The notes under the pieces were generated by a model. It searched no databases, was not told where the DNA came from, and saw only the letters and a program-made list of their open reading frames with translations. From NCBI RefSeq assembly GCF_010731895.1, contig NZ_AP022596.1, positions 1,240,001 to 1,304,000 on the forward strand: DNA of 64,000 nt, read 5' to 3'. Positions 48,704 through 56,766 of this stretch are shown here, in pieces (position 1 is the stretch's first letter; the number at the start of each line of letters is the position of its first letter). Source of the DNA: Mycolicibacterium helvum. GTDB lineage: Bacteria > Actinomycetota > Actinomycetes > Mycobacteriales > Mycobacteriaceae. The translations under genes and the position numbers were made by a program.

Positions 48704-49443
48704 GTCAGCATCCCGTCAGCGGCCGGGCGCCACCGATCGATGCGACGCGAACACTCCGCGACCATCTGCTCGAAGATGCGCGCACCCTCCATCGGAGTCG
48801 CCGTCGTCGGGTCACCCAACACGCCCACCTCACTCACCGCAGCAACCCCCCCGTGACGCAGCTGCGGCAAAAGGGTAGCCAGAGGTTCCCTGTTCCCGCT
48901 ACACCAGGCGTCGGTCTGCACGTCCTCCGGCGAAATATGTAGCAATACAGATGTTTCCGTGTGGCCAGCATGGGCATCGCCGCCCTCGGCGACACACGGG
49001 CACCAGGTGGCGTCGCGGCCCTCGGTCCGCAGCCGGCGCACCGCCGCACGCAGCGCCTCCAGGTTGCCGCCGTGTCCGTTGACGAACACCAGCCGACGAG
49101 CCCAGCCACAGGCCGAGCGCCCGTACTCGACGAGGACGGCCGTCAACGCCTCGGTGCCGATCGACACCGTTCCGGCGAAGCCCTCATGCTCACCGGAGGC
49201 GCCATAGGCGATCGCGGGTGCAAGCAGATACTGATCAGGATCGGAACGGTTGAGGTCCTCGGTGGCGGTGCGGGCCACCGCAGTGGCGATGCGGGTGTCG
49301 GTGTCCAGCGGTAGATGCGGACCGTGCTGCTCGGTCGACCCCACCGGGATCAAGATCGTGGGTGAGGTGCCGCGGAGTTGACTCGATGTCGAGTTGCCCA
49401 ACTCGCCCCGGAATGCCACGCGGTGATGGTAGGCCGAATTCAC
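48700..49443 (-). CDS. mftE: Mycofactocin peptidase MftE (creatininase family)
   Basis: This metal-dependent peptidase releases the C-terminal Val-Tyr-derived dipeptide from the modified MftA precursor. The creatininase fold is shown by [22 protein letters not shown] (metal ligands Glu, His, Asp), [17 protein letters not shown] and [13 protein letters not shown]. The GTG at 49443 gives a 247-residue protein with the N-terminus [15 protein letters not shown], which resembles what I recall of the M. tuberculosis protein; a GTG eight codons later is the alternative. The gene is preceded by a 138-nt gap after mftD, the only sizeable gap inside the operon. Confidence 0.93.
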   Translation of the reverse strand: MNSAYHHRVAFRGELGNSTSSQLRGTSPTILIPVGSTEQHGPHLPLDTDTRIATAVARTATEDLNRSDPDQYLLAPAIAYGASGEHEGFAGTVSIGTEALTAVLVEYGRSACGWARRLVFVNGHGGNLEALRAAVRRLRTEGRDATWCPCVAEGGDAHAGHTETSVLLHISPEDVQTDAWCSGNREPLATLLPQLRHGGVAAVSEVGVLGDPTTATPMEGARIFEQMVAECSRRIDRWRPAADGMLT

Positions 49444-49581
49444 CTGCCGTGCGCCAATTGTTCGAGGAGAAGACAGACTTCTTTCGTATTCGGGACCGAC
49501 GGACCCACCCTGAGCGTTTACCGCCGTCCCGTCCGTCACGCCAGCACCACAACCTCGCTTACGTCGGGGTCAGCGCACGCC

Positions 49582-50763
49582 TTACTTCGGCACTCCGAGC
49601 GCCCGGACGAAGCCGTCCGGCATCAAAATGTCCTCGGCGGTCAGGTCGTGGATCGACGCCTTCCCCAGCCCGCGTAGAGCCGAGTCGATGCCCCCGGTCA
49701 AGATGTCGAGGACGTTCTCCACGCCGGCCTGCCCGTTAGCCGCCAGGCCCCACAGGTAGGCCCGGCCGATCATCACCGCGCGGGCACCCAGTGCCAGCGC
49801 CTTGATTACGTCGCTGCCGCGGCGCACACCGCCATCCAGAAGCACCTCGACCTGGTCGCCGACGGCCGCCGAGATGGCGGGCAGAGCACGGATCGAGGCG
49901 GGCGTACCGTCGAGGTTGTTGCCGCCGTGGTTGGACACCGAGATCGCTGAAACACCGGCATCGACAGCACGTTTGGCGTCGTCAATGCGCATGACGCCCT
50001 TGAGCATGAACGGTCCGCCCCACAGCTCACGCAGCCAGGCGATGTCCTCCCAGGTGGGTGGCGGGGTCCCCATCCACTGGCCGTAGGCATCGAAGAACGG
50101 CGGGCCCGCCTCGCCCTTGGCCGCCTGGTTCGGTACCGCCAGCGCCGGCGGACGCAGGGTCTTGGCCCACTGCAGGAACCACCGCGGCCTGGTCACGGCC
50201 TCGGGGCTCATCTTGATCATGGTCTTGAGATCCATCTTCTCCGGGATCTTCGGACTGCCCCAGTCGCGTCCGTGGCTGAAGCTCCAGTCGGTGGTCACGA
50301 TGAGACCGACCGCCCCGGCCGCGCGGGCCCGCTCGGCGCGGGCCGCGATAGCGTCCCGGTCGCCCAGCCAGTAAATCTGGAAGAACGTCTTCGGGTTCGC
50401 CGCGACGACCTCTTCGATCGGCTTGCTGGCAAACGAGGACAATCCCATCGCGGTATTGCGGGCGGCGGCCGCGCGCGCCACAGCGACCTCACCGTCGGGG
50501 TGTACGGCCTGCACGCCAGTCGGGGAGATCAGGACGGGGAGCGAAACGTCTTGCCCCATCACAGTTGTTGCCATATCCCGCTTTTCGAGGGCACCGATGA
50601 CGTGCGGCGCAAAACCGAGCTCGTTGAAGGCCTCGTTGTTGCCGTTGACGGTGAGCCCCTTCTCACTGCCACCGATGAGTGCACCGTACGCAGATTTGGG
50701 AAGTCGCTTCTTCGCACGTTCCTGCGCGATGGCGACCGTTTCGAACCAGGTGTCGCGTGCCAT
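49582..50763 (-). CDS. mftD: Pre-mycofactocin synthase MftD (FMN-dependent)
   Basis: MftD oxidatively deaminates the cyclised Val-Tyr core to give the redox-active alpha-keto amide of pre-mycofactocin. The 393-residue protein has the alpha-hydroxyacid-oxidase TIM barrel with FMN: ISPTGVQAVHPDGEVAVARAAAARN, the active-site SVSNHGGNNLDGTPASI with its His, and LLDGGVRRGSDVIKALALGARAVMIGRAYLWGL. The family was formerly labelled lldD-like lactate dehydrogenase. It starts 2 nt after mftC. Confidence 0.94.
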   Translation of the reverse strand: MARDTWFETVAIAQERAKKRLPKSAYGALIGGSEKGLTVNGNNEAFNELGFAPHVIGALEKRDMATTVMGQDVSLPVLISPTGVQAVHPDGEVAVARAAAARNTAMGLSSFASKPIEEVVAANPKTFFQIYWLGDRDAIAARAERARAAGAVGLIVTTDWSFSHGRDWGSPKIPEKMDLKTMIKMSPEAVTRPRWFLQWAKTLRPPALAVPNQAAKGEAGPPFFDAYGQWMGTPPPTWEDIAWLRELWGGPFMLKGVMRIDDAKRAVDAGVSAISVSNHGGNNLDGTPASIRALPAISAAVGDQVEVLLDGGVRRGSDVIKALALGARAVMIGRAYLWGLAANGQAGVENVLDILTGGIDSALRGLGKASIHDLTAEDILMPDGFVRALGVPK

Positions 50764-50765
50764 GA

Positions 50766-51935
50766 CTAGATCGGACTTTCGTTGCAGGGCTTAGCCGGTG
50801 GGCGGGTGGACAAGGTCAGCATGATCGGCTTGCCACGGGAATGGTCGGCGCTGGGCCGGGGCTTGTCCCGCTCGGCGGCCAGGGCGGGCGTCCCGTAGCC
50901 TTCGACGCATTCGGGGTCGGGGCCGTCCAGCGGCAGACCGGTGAAGAACTTCGCGGCCATGCAGCCGCCCCGGCATGCGTCGTAGTGCCCGCAGCTGCCG
51001 CAGGCGCCGGCCGACTGCGGCTCGCGCAATTCGCGGAAGAGTGGCGAATACTTCCACACGTTATCGAAACCGCCGTCGCGCACCACATTTCCAGCCAGGA
51101 ACCGGTCGTGGATGGCGAACGGGCAGGCGTAGACGTCACCGACGGGGTCGATCAAACACACCACCCGGCCGGCGCCGCACATGTTCAGGCCCGCCAGCGC
51201 ACCGGGGGCACCCAGACCGGAGAGATGGAAGAACGAGTCACCGGTGAGCACACCCTCACCCCTGGCCACCAGCCAGTCGTAGAGCGTCACCTGTTGTTCG
51301 GGGGTGGGATGCAGTTCGTCCCAGACGTCGGCTCCGCGACCGGAGGGGCGCAGCCGGGTGATGCGCAGGGTGGCGCCGTACTGGTCGGCGAGGTCCTTGA
51401 AGTCGTCGAGCTGGTCGACGTTGTGGCGGGTGACGACCACCGAGATCTTGGCATCTTTGAAGCCGGCTGCGGCCAGGTTCTCCAGCGCGCGGGTGGCCAT
51501 CTCGAAGGAGCCCGGTCCGCGGACGGCGTCGTTGACCTCGGCGGTGGCGCCATCCAATGAGATCTGTACGTCGACGTAATCGCTGGCCGCCAGCCGTGCC
51601 GCCACCTCCGGGGTGATGCGCACGCCGTTGGTAGAGAACTTGACGCCGACGTGATGGGCGGTCGCGTAGTCGACCAGCTCCCAAAAGTCCGGTCGCACAG
51701 TGGGTTCGCCGCCACCGATATTGACATAGAAGACCTGCATGCGCTCGAGCTCGTCGATGATGTCCATGCACTCAGCCGTGGACAGCTCGCGGGGATCGCG
51801 CTTGCCCGAGGAGGAAAGGCAGTGCACGCACGCCAGGTTGCAGGCGTAGGTCAGCTCCCAGGTCAGGCAGATCGGCGCGTCGAGGCCGCTCTCGAACTGC
51901 TCGATCAACCGGGGTACCGGTGCCACCGAAGTCAT
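50766..51935 (-). CDS. mftC: Mycofactocin radical SAM maturase MftC
   Basis: MftC decarboxylates the C-terminal tyrosine of MftA and forms the carbon-carbon crosslink to the preceding valine. The 389-residue radical SAM enzyme has the iron-sulfur motif Cys32-x3-Cys36-x2-Cys39 (ACNLACVHCLSS), the GGGEPTVRPDF segment, and a C-terminal SPASM domain rich in cysteines (CGSCGHYDACRGGCMAA). Its ATG overlaps the mftB stop (ATGA). Confidence 0.97.
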   Translation of the reverse strand: MTSVAPVPRLIEQFESGLDAPICLTWELTYACNLACVHCLSSSGKRDPRELSTAECMDIIDELERMQVFYVNIGGGEPTVRPDFWELVDYATAHHVGVKFSTNGVRITPEVAARLAASDYVDVQISLDGATAEVNDAVRGPGSFEMATRALENLAAAGFKDAKISVVVTRHNVDQLDDFKDLADQYGATLRITRLRPSGRGADVWDELHPTPEQQVTLYDWLVARGEGVLTGDSFFHLSGLGAPGALAGLNMCGAGRVVCLIDPVGDVYACPFAIHDRFLAGNVVRDGGFDNVWKYSPLFRELREPQSAGACGSCGHYDACRGGCMAAKFFTGLPLDGPDPECVEGYGTPALAAERDKPRPSADHSRGKPIMLTLSTRPPAKPCNESPI

Positions 51936-52264
51936 TGGGAATCCTTGCAGATCAACATGTTCGAGGTCACCAGCACGCTCAACGCATGCAGATAGGGCGC
52001 CTCGTCGGGCTCGTCGACCCCGGCGGCCCGCAGAGCGGAGCGCGCGTCGGGGTGTTCGGACAGCGAGTTCACGACGGCCAGGATGGTGCGGTTCTTCAAG
52101 AACGACAGCTTCCTGGTGCCGAAGTGGTACAGCAGTGCGCCGAATGGTTCCGGGCGCACGGCCACCTGCGGATGTAGGCGCCAGCTGAGTGCCGGGTCGA
52201 AGTCCGACCCGGCCACAGCTGGATCGCCCACAGCGTGGGCGGGCACGGTCAGTAGACCCCGCAC
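51932..52264 (-). CDS. mftB: Mycofactocin precursor chaperone MftB
   Basis: MftB is a small RiPP-recognition (PqqD-like) protein that binds the MftA leader and presents it to MftC. The core is [38 protein letters not shown]. The GTG at 52264 gives 110 residues and overlaps the end of mftA by 16 bases. A GTG six codons later at 52246, just beyond the mftA stop, is an equally plausible start. Confidence 0.92.
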   Translation of the reverse strand: MRGLLTVPAHAVGDPAVAGSDFDPALSWRLHPQVAVRPEPFGALLYHFGTRKLSFLKNRTILAVVNSLSEHPDARSALRAAGVDEPDEAPYLHALSVLVTSNMLICKDSQ

Positions 52265-52344
52265 ATCCCGTCGATGGAGACCTCTTCGACCAGCGTCTCG
52301 GTCACCAATTCGGTTTCGGTCTCACTTGTGTGGCTCGGCTCCAT
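52249..52344 (-). CDS. mftA: Mycofactocin precursor peptide MftA
   Basis: This 31-residue ribosomal precursor is acidic and ends in the invariant IDGMCGVY, whose last Val and Tyr become the mycofactocin core. The leader (residues 1-23) is rich in Glu and Thr, including [13 protein letters not shown]. The ATG at 52344 gives the length and ends expected for MftA, while longer frame upstream overlaps the control region. It is the first gene of the operon and is followed by mftB in overlapping register. Confidence 0.96.
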   Translation of the reverse strand: MEPSHTSETETELVTETLVEEVSIDGMCGVY

Positions 52345-52371
52345 GAAAAGCACCCTTTCGTCGGCCAGGTT

Positions 52372-52402
52372 CTCGACAATTGTGATCGAGGTCGCAAGAA
52401 TA
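52372..52402. promoter_or_regulatory. mftA/mftR divergent control region with candidate MftR operator
   Basis: CTCGA-N9-TCGAG (52372-52390) is an inverted repeat enclosing the smaller palindrome ACAATTGT (52376-52383). On the minus strand TATTCT (52402-52397) is a possible -10 for mftA, which would place the repeat at and just after the transcription start, where a repressor would act. The whole divergent gap is only 92 bases. Confidence 0.5.
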
Positions 52403-52436
52403 TGGCATCGAGTGCCGAAAAGGAAGGGGTGGGTCG

Positions 52437-53054
52437 ATGACAAGTGGTTCTGTGGGTTCAGGTGGGGCCCGCGTGGGCCGGCGCCGATCCACCACTCAGG
52501 ACCACATCACCGACGTCGCGCTCGACCTGTTCGCGAACTACGGGTTCGGTTCGGTGAGCGTCGACGACGTGGCCCAGGCATCGGGCATCGCGCGACGCAC
52601 GCTGTTCCGCTACTACCCGTCGAAGAACGCGATTCCCTGGGGCGACTTCGACGCCCATTTGCAGCACTTCCGCGACCTGTTCGACGCGTTGGACGAGGAC
52701 GAACCCATCAGCGCTGGGCTGCGCTCAGCCTTGCTGGCGTTCAACACTTTCGACGAGTCGGAAACCGAACGACACCGTCAGCGGATGCGGGTGATCCTGC
52801 AGACCGCCGAACTGCAAGCCCACTCGATGACCATGTACGCAGGCTGGCGCGGTGTCGTGGCGGACTTCGTGGCCGCACGCACCGGCGGTGCGCCCGGTGA
52901 CCTGGTCCCCCAATCGGTCGCCTGGCTGATGCTCGGCGTCGCCCTGTCGGCCTACGAGTACTGGCTGGCCAACGAGGCGGTGTCGCTACCGGAGGCGCTC
53001 GGCGACGCCTTCGACGTCGTCGCGCACGGACTCGACGACCTCGGCGGCCGCTGA
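52437..53054 (+). CDS. mftR: Mycofactocin operon regulator MftR (TetR family)
   Basis: The 205-residue TetR protein has the helix-turn-helix at about 25-72 ([40 protein letters not shown]) and the conserved MftR C-terminal region. Published work on the M. smegmatis homologue describes it as a repressor of the mft operon that responds to acyl-CoAs. It is divergent from mftA with 92 bases between and has a GGAAGGGG-type binding site before the ATG. Its likely operator is the inverted repeat at 52372-52390. Confidence 0.94.
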   Translation: MTSGSVGSGGARVGRRRSTTQDHITDVALDLFANYGFGSVSVDDVAQASGIARRTLFRYYPSKNAIPWGDFDAHLQHFRDLFDALDEDEPISAGLRSALLAFNTFDESETERHRQRMRVILQTAELQAHSMTMYAGWRGVVADFVAARTGGAPGDLVPQSVAWLMLGVALSAYEYWLANEAVSLPEALGDAFDVVAHGLDDLGGR

Positions 53055-53147
53055 CCCGCGTGCCGACCGCCGGAGCCGACGCACCCGCGAGAAAATTTCC
53101 CACCCCGAACCCGTCGGAGTTCGGCCCCACTCCACGACGATAAGGGT

Positions 53148-53663
53148 GTGAGCGCGCCTCCGGACCACACCGATGCCCCGCGCCGGCTGCTGGAGCTATA
53201 CGACGATGCACTACCGGTCGTCTACGGCTACTTCATTCGGCGGTGCGGCGATCGGGCCACCGCGGAGGACCTCACCTCGGAGACGTTCCTAGCCGCGGTG
53301 GACGCCGCCCGGCGCACGCAGCCACCGCCCGTTGCGGTGCCCTGGCTACTCGGGGTGGCCCGGCACAAGCTCGCCGACCACTACCGGCGTCGCGCGGATC
53401 GGTCGTCGGTGCCCATGGCCGACATACCCGAACCCGACGCCAACGATGGCTGGGACGCCCAGCTGGATCGCCTCGTCGCCGAAAGCGTGCTGGCCCGGCT
53501 GCCCGAGGCGCATCGCACTGTGCTGGCGCTGCGCTACATGGACGACTGTTCGGTTCCGGAGTGCGCGGAGCTGATCGGCCGCACCGTGCACGCCACCGAG
53601 GCCCTGCTGGTCCGCGCCCGGCGCGCATTCCGAAAGCACTACCCGGAAGGAGGTGTCTCATGA
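53148..53663 (+). CDS. ECF sigma factor without an anti-sigma partner
   Basis: The 171-residue ECF sigma factor has region 2 at about 15-80 (YDDALPVVYGYFIRRCGDRATAEDLTSETFLAAV, VPWLLGVARHKLADHYRR). Region 4 is at about 112-165 (LPEAHRTVLALRYMDDCSVPECAELIGRTVHATEALLVRARRAF). It is not SigL. No membrane anti-sigma gene lies nearby. Instead its stop overlaps the start of a three-domain VOC protein (ATGA). It resembles sigma factors paired with non-membrane partner proteins, whose signals are mostly unknown. Confidence 0.92.
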   Translation: MSAPPDHTDAPRRLLELYDDALPVVYGYFIRRCGDRATAEDLTSETFLAAVDAARRTQPPPVAVPWLLGVARHKLADHYRRRADRSSVPMADIPEPDANDGWDAQLDRLVAESVLARLPEAHRTVLALRYMDDCSVPECAELIGRTVHATEALLVRARRAFRKHYPEGGVS

Positions 53664-54925
53664 CCGATCCGTTGTCCGTCCTGAACGCCGAAGACCCTCC
53701 GGTACAACCGGATCCGGCATTCGCGGCGCAGCTGCGTGCCCGCCTGGAATCAGCGTTGTCATTGCCCGCAGGATCGGAAGGAGTTGTGATGAGTGGAACC
53801 ACAGCGGCGGTCAGGCAACTGCAGAACCCGCACGACACGGCTGTCGCCGATTCACCGCGCCCGGCCGCCCTGCCTTATCTGACCGTTGCCGACGCCCGCT
53901 CCGCGATCGACTGGTATCGCGACGCGTTCGGGGCGCAGCTGATCGACGAACCGATCGAGATGGACGACGGGCGGATCGGGCACGCCGAACTCGCGCTGGC
54001 CGGTGGAGTGCTGTACCTGGCCGACGAGTTCATCGAACTGGGGCTCCGGGCGCCGGCAACGGATGCGACGTCGGTCAGCCTCATGATTGCGGTGGCCGAC
54101 ACCGACGCCGCGTTGGCCCGCGCCCGCGGGCGCGGCGTGCGGGTCGAGCGTGAACCGCACGAGGCGCACGGCGCCCGGACCGCGACGATCCGCGACCCGT
54201 TCGGCCACCGCTGGATGCTCAGCGGCCCGGCGCGTGAACCGATCCGTGCCGGCGACATCGGCTATGTCAGCGTGTGGACTCCAGACCCTGCCCGCACAGC
54301 CGCGTTCAACGCCCAGGTGCTGGGTTGGACCTACGACGACACCGGCCGCGAAGTCACCAACATCGTTGAGAGAATCGACATTTCGGCATCCGACCACAGC
54401 ACTGTGTTTTGCTGCTACGCGGTGGCCGACCTGGCTGCGGCGCGGACGATGATCACCGCGGCGGGTGGCCGGGTCGGCGCGACGCGCCAGTTCATCGTGG
54501 GTGACGGTGTCGAGGCAATCGATCCCGCCGGTAACCCGTTCGGGGTGTACATGCCCGACCCGGGGCAGCGCCGTCCGCAGCTCAACGGAGCCGGACCCGG
54601 TGAGCTGTCCTACGTCACCTATCAGGTCGGCGACTCGGCGGCGTTCCGCGAGTTCTACGGACGACTGCTGGACTGGACATTCGAACCCGGCCGGGTCGAG
54701 GACGGCTGGCAGGTGCTCGGCAGCCACCCGATGGGCGGTGTCGCAGGCGGGTCGCAGCGGCCGGCCACCGTGCCGATGTGGACGGTGTCCGATATCGACG
54801 CCGCGGTAACCCGCGTCCGCCAGGCCGGCGGAACCGTGATCACCGAGCCAATCCGGCAGCCTTACGGCCTGATGGCCGAGTGCTCCGACGACCAGGGCAG
54901 CCGGTTCTACCTCGGCGAGTTCTAA
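53660..54925 (+). CDS. Three-domain VOC protein with sigma-linked N-terminal segment; two possible starts
   Basis: The 421-residue protein has a 43-residue N-terminal segment (VQPDPAFAAQLRARLESALSLP) of the kind seen in proteins encoded next to sigma factors. Three VOC modules follow, at about residues 70-190, 198-300 and 314-421. The ATG at 53660 has GGAAGGAGG six bases upstream. A second in-frame ATG at 53789 (Met44) has its own strong site GGAAGGAG five bases upstream. Two forms, with and without the N-terminal segment, are therefore possible. The protein could modulate the sigma factor, act as an enzyme, or both; no catalytic residues can be assigned with confidence. Confidence 0.87.
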   Translation: MTDPLSVLNAEDPPVQPDPAFAAQLRARLESALSLPAGSEGVVMSGTTAAVRQLQNPHDTAVADSPRPAALPYLTVADARSAIDWYRDAFGAQLIDEPIEMDDGRIGHAELALAGGVLYLADEFIELGLRAPATDATSVSLMIAVADTDAALARARGRGVRVEREPHEAHGARTATIRDPFGHRWMLSGPAREPIRAGDIGYVSVWTPDPARTAAFNAQVLGWTYDDTGREVTNIVERIDISASDHSTVFCCYAVADLAAARTMITAAGGRVGATRQFIVGDGVEAIDPAGNPFGVYMPDPGQRRPQLNGAGPGELSYVTYQVGDSAAFREFYGRLLDWTFEPGRVEDGWQVLGSHPMGGVAGGSQRPATVPMWTVSDIDAAVTRVRQAGGTVITEPIRQPYGLMAECSDDQGSRFYLGEF

Positions 54926-54931
54926 GGGCCG

Positions 54932-56125
54932 CTAGCCCAGCACGTCGGCGATCGGTGCGCCGGCCGCGATCTTGGCGCGGGTCTTCATGACCTTGCCCGG
55001 CATACCGCCGCCGACCACCCCGGCCACCACACCGTCGCGCTCGTAGAATGCCAGGAACTTGCGACCGTCGTCCTCGACGATGTGCACGACGTCGGTGGCC
55101 TCGGGCTCGCCCAGGCACTGGATCTTCACGTCGTATTGATCGCTCCAGAAGTACGGCACCACGATCACCGACGGCGGCTCCAAGCCCAGCATCGACGGCA
55201 CGATGACCCGGGCTTGCTCGGCGACATTGCTCCAATGCTCAACGCGGGCTTGATGTCCGGTGGCATCCCGCCAGGACGCGACATCACCGAGCGCCCAGAC
55301 ATTGGCCGCACTGGTGCGTCCCGCCGCATCACATACGACGCCGTTGTCGACCGCCACCCCGCTGCCCTCCAGCCAGTCGGTGGCCGGGCGTGACCCGATG
55401 CCGACCACGACCAGATCGGCCACGAGCTCGGTGCCGTCGGACAACACCACGCCGGCCACGTGGCCGTTCTCGCCGCGAACCTCGGCCACTCCGACGCCGG
55501 TGCGGACGTCCACACCCTCGGCGCGATGCAGCCGGGTCACCAGGTTTCCGACCTGCTCGCCCAGCACCGAGGCCAGCGGCGCCGGCTGCGGCTCCACCAG
55601 AACCACGTCGACGCCGAGCTTTCGCAGGCTCGCCGCGACCTCACAGCCGATGAAGCCGGCACCAATGATCACGGCGTGGCGAGCCGACGCGGCGTGGGTG
55701 CGCAGCGCCAGCGCTTCGTCGAAGGTCCGCAGCACCCGGATGCCCTCCAGGTCGGGAAACGACGGAATGCGCTTGGGCACCAAACCCGTCGCGATCACCA
55801 GCTCGTCGTAGCCCAGCACCGCGCCATCGGCCAGGGTCACTGTCTGGGCGGCGGTGTCCAGCGAGGCGACCGCACTGCCCAACCGCAGGGTGATGTTGTT
55901 CTCGGTATAGAACTCGGCGGGCTTGAGCGTGACATCGTCCAGGTCGGCGTGCAGCACGTCCTTCGACAGCGGCGGACGGTCGTAGGGCAGGTGCGCCTCG
56001 TCGCTGACGATGGTGACCGCTCCGGTGTACTCCGACTTGCGCAACTGTTCGGCAGCCCTGGTGGCGGCCAATCCGCCGCCCACGATGACTACACCCTGCT
56101 GCGCGCTCATATCGCTCGTGCTCAC
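54932..56125 (-). CDS. NAD(P)H:ferredoxin reductase (putidaredoxin/rhodocoxin reductase type)
   Basis: The 397-residue flavoprotein passes electrons from NAD(P)H to a ferredoxin, typically for P450s or dioxygenases. The FAD motif is VVIVGGGLAATRAAEQLR at about 11-28, with PYDRPPLSK. The NAD motif is AVIIGAGFIGCEVAASLRKLG, then ALGDVASW near 290 and a C-terminal domain with WSDQYDVKIQ. The position next to mftR agrees with M. tuberculosis Rv0688. The GTG start at 56125 and an ATG at 56110 are both possible. The P450 at 43.9-45.1 kb could be a partner, but a ferredoxin is not in the window. Confidence 0.9.
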   Translation of the reverse strand: MSTSDMSAQQGVVIVGGGLAATRAAEQLRKSEYTGAVTIVSDEAHLPYDRPPLSKDVLHADLDDVTLKPAEFYTENNITLRLGSAVASLDTAAQTVTLADGAVLGYDELVIATGLVPKRIPSFPDLEGIRVLRTFDEALALRTHAASARHAVIIGAGFIGCEVAASLRKLGVDVVLVEPQPAPLASVLGEQVGNLVTRLHRAEGVDVRTGVGVAEVRGENGHVAGVVLSDGTELVADLVVVGIGSRPATDWLEGSGVAVDNGVVCDAAGRTSAANVWALGDVASWRDATGHQARVEHWSNVAEQARVIVPSMLGLEPPSVIVVPYFWSDQYDVKIQCLGEPEATDVVHIVEDDGRKFLAFYERDGVVAGVVGGGMPGKVMKTRAKIAAGAPIADVLG

Positions 56126-56196
56126 GTGGTGTTCTTACACGATCGCCGCCGAGAAGTGCGCGCCAGCCTGCCGTAGCAACCGCTGGGCTGAGCCGG

Positions 56197-56643
56197 TTAG
56201 GCCGGTGACCGGTCGATCAGATCGGACAGCACCACGATGCTCTCGCTTCGTTCGATGTCGGCGCTGGAGCGGATCCGCTCCAGCGCTGCTTCCAAGTGGC
56301 GCATGTCGCGGGCCAGCACATGCAGGATGGCGTCCGCGGTACCCGTGACGGTGGCGGCACTAATGATCTCGGGAATGTCAATCCAGGCCGCGCGCAACTG
56401 ATCCGGCGCGATCGTGCCGTGGCAATACACCTGAACGTAGGCCTCGGTGTTCCAGCCCAGCGCGCTGCGGTCGATGACTGTGGTGAAGCCGCGGATCACC
56501 CCGTTGTCCAGCATCCGGTCGACCCGGCGTTTGACCGCTGGCGCCGACAAATTCACCCGCGCTCCAATCTCGGCGAAGGTAGCCCGTGCATGCTGGGTGA
56601 GCTCGGCGAGGATGCGCTCGTCGGTGTCGTCCAGCCGATCCAT
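56197..56643 (-). CDS. Lrp/AsnC-family regulator of the arginine/ornithine genes
   Basis: The 148-residue protein has an N-terminal helix-turn-helix (LDDTDERILAELTQHARATFAEIGARVNLSAPAVKRRVDRML) and a C-terminal RAM ligand domain with VQVYCHGTIAPDQL and GTADAILHVLARDM. It is divergent from a DDAH-like gene followed by rocD and rocE, as with Rv2324 in M. tuberculosis. A large inverted repeat lies in the shared 122-base gap. It probably senses arginine, ornithine or a related amino acid; the ligand is inference. Confidence 0.9.
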   Translation of the reverse strand: MDRLDDTDERILAELTQHARATFAEIGARVNLSAPAVKRRVDRMLDNGVIRGFTTVIDRSALGWNTEAYVQVYCHGTIAPDQLRAAWIDIPEIISAATVTGTADAILHVLARDMRHLEAALERIRSSADIERSESIVVLSDLIDRSPA

Positions 56644-56690
56644 CCTTAGCGCTCCGATCTGTGGTTAATAAATCACCGCCATGCTGGCCG

Positions 56691-56742
56691 TGACGCAAGA
56701 AATCGATTATAGACACGCAATAGAGGTCGATTGATTGCGTCA
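56691..56742. promoter_or_regulatory. Long inverted repeat, candidate Lrp/AsnC operator
   Basis: TGACGCAAGAAATCGA (56691-56706) and TCGATTGATTGCGTCA (56727-56742) are inverted 16-base arms matching at 14 positions, 20 bases apart. The right arm covers the -35 box of the downstream gene. Paired, spaced sites are usual for Lrp/AsnC octamers that wrap DNA. Confidence 0.7.
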
Positions 56743-56766
56743 GGAAGGGCTTCTATCGTTATTTCA
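56731..56766 (+). promoter_or_regulatory. Candidate leaderless promoter of the DDAH-like gene
   Basis: TTGATT (56731-56736), a 17-base spacer and TATCGT (56754-56759) are followed after six bases by the ATG, so transcription should begin at the start codon. The nearest purine-rich sequence (GGAAGGG) is too far upstream to be the binding site for this ATG, which supports a leaderless mRNA. Confidence 0.65.
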
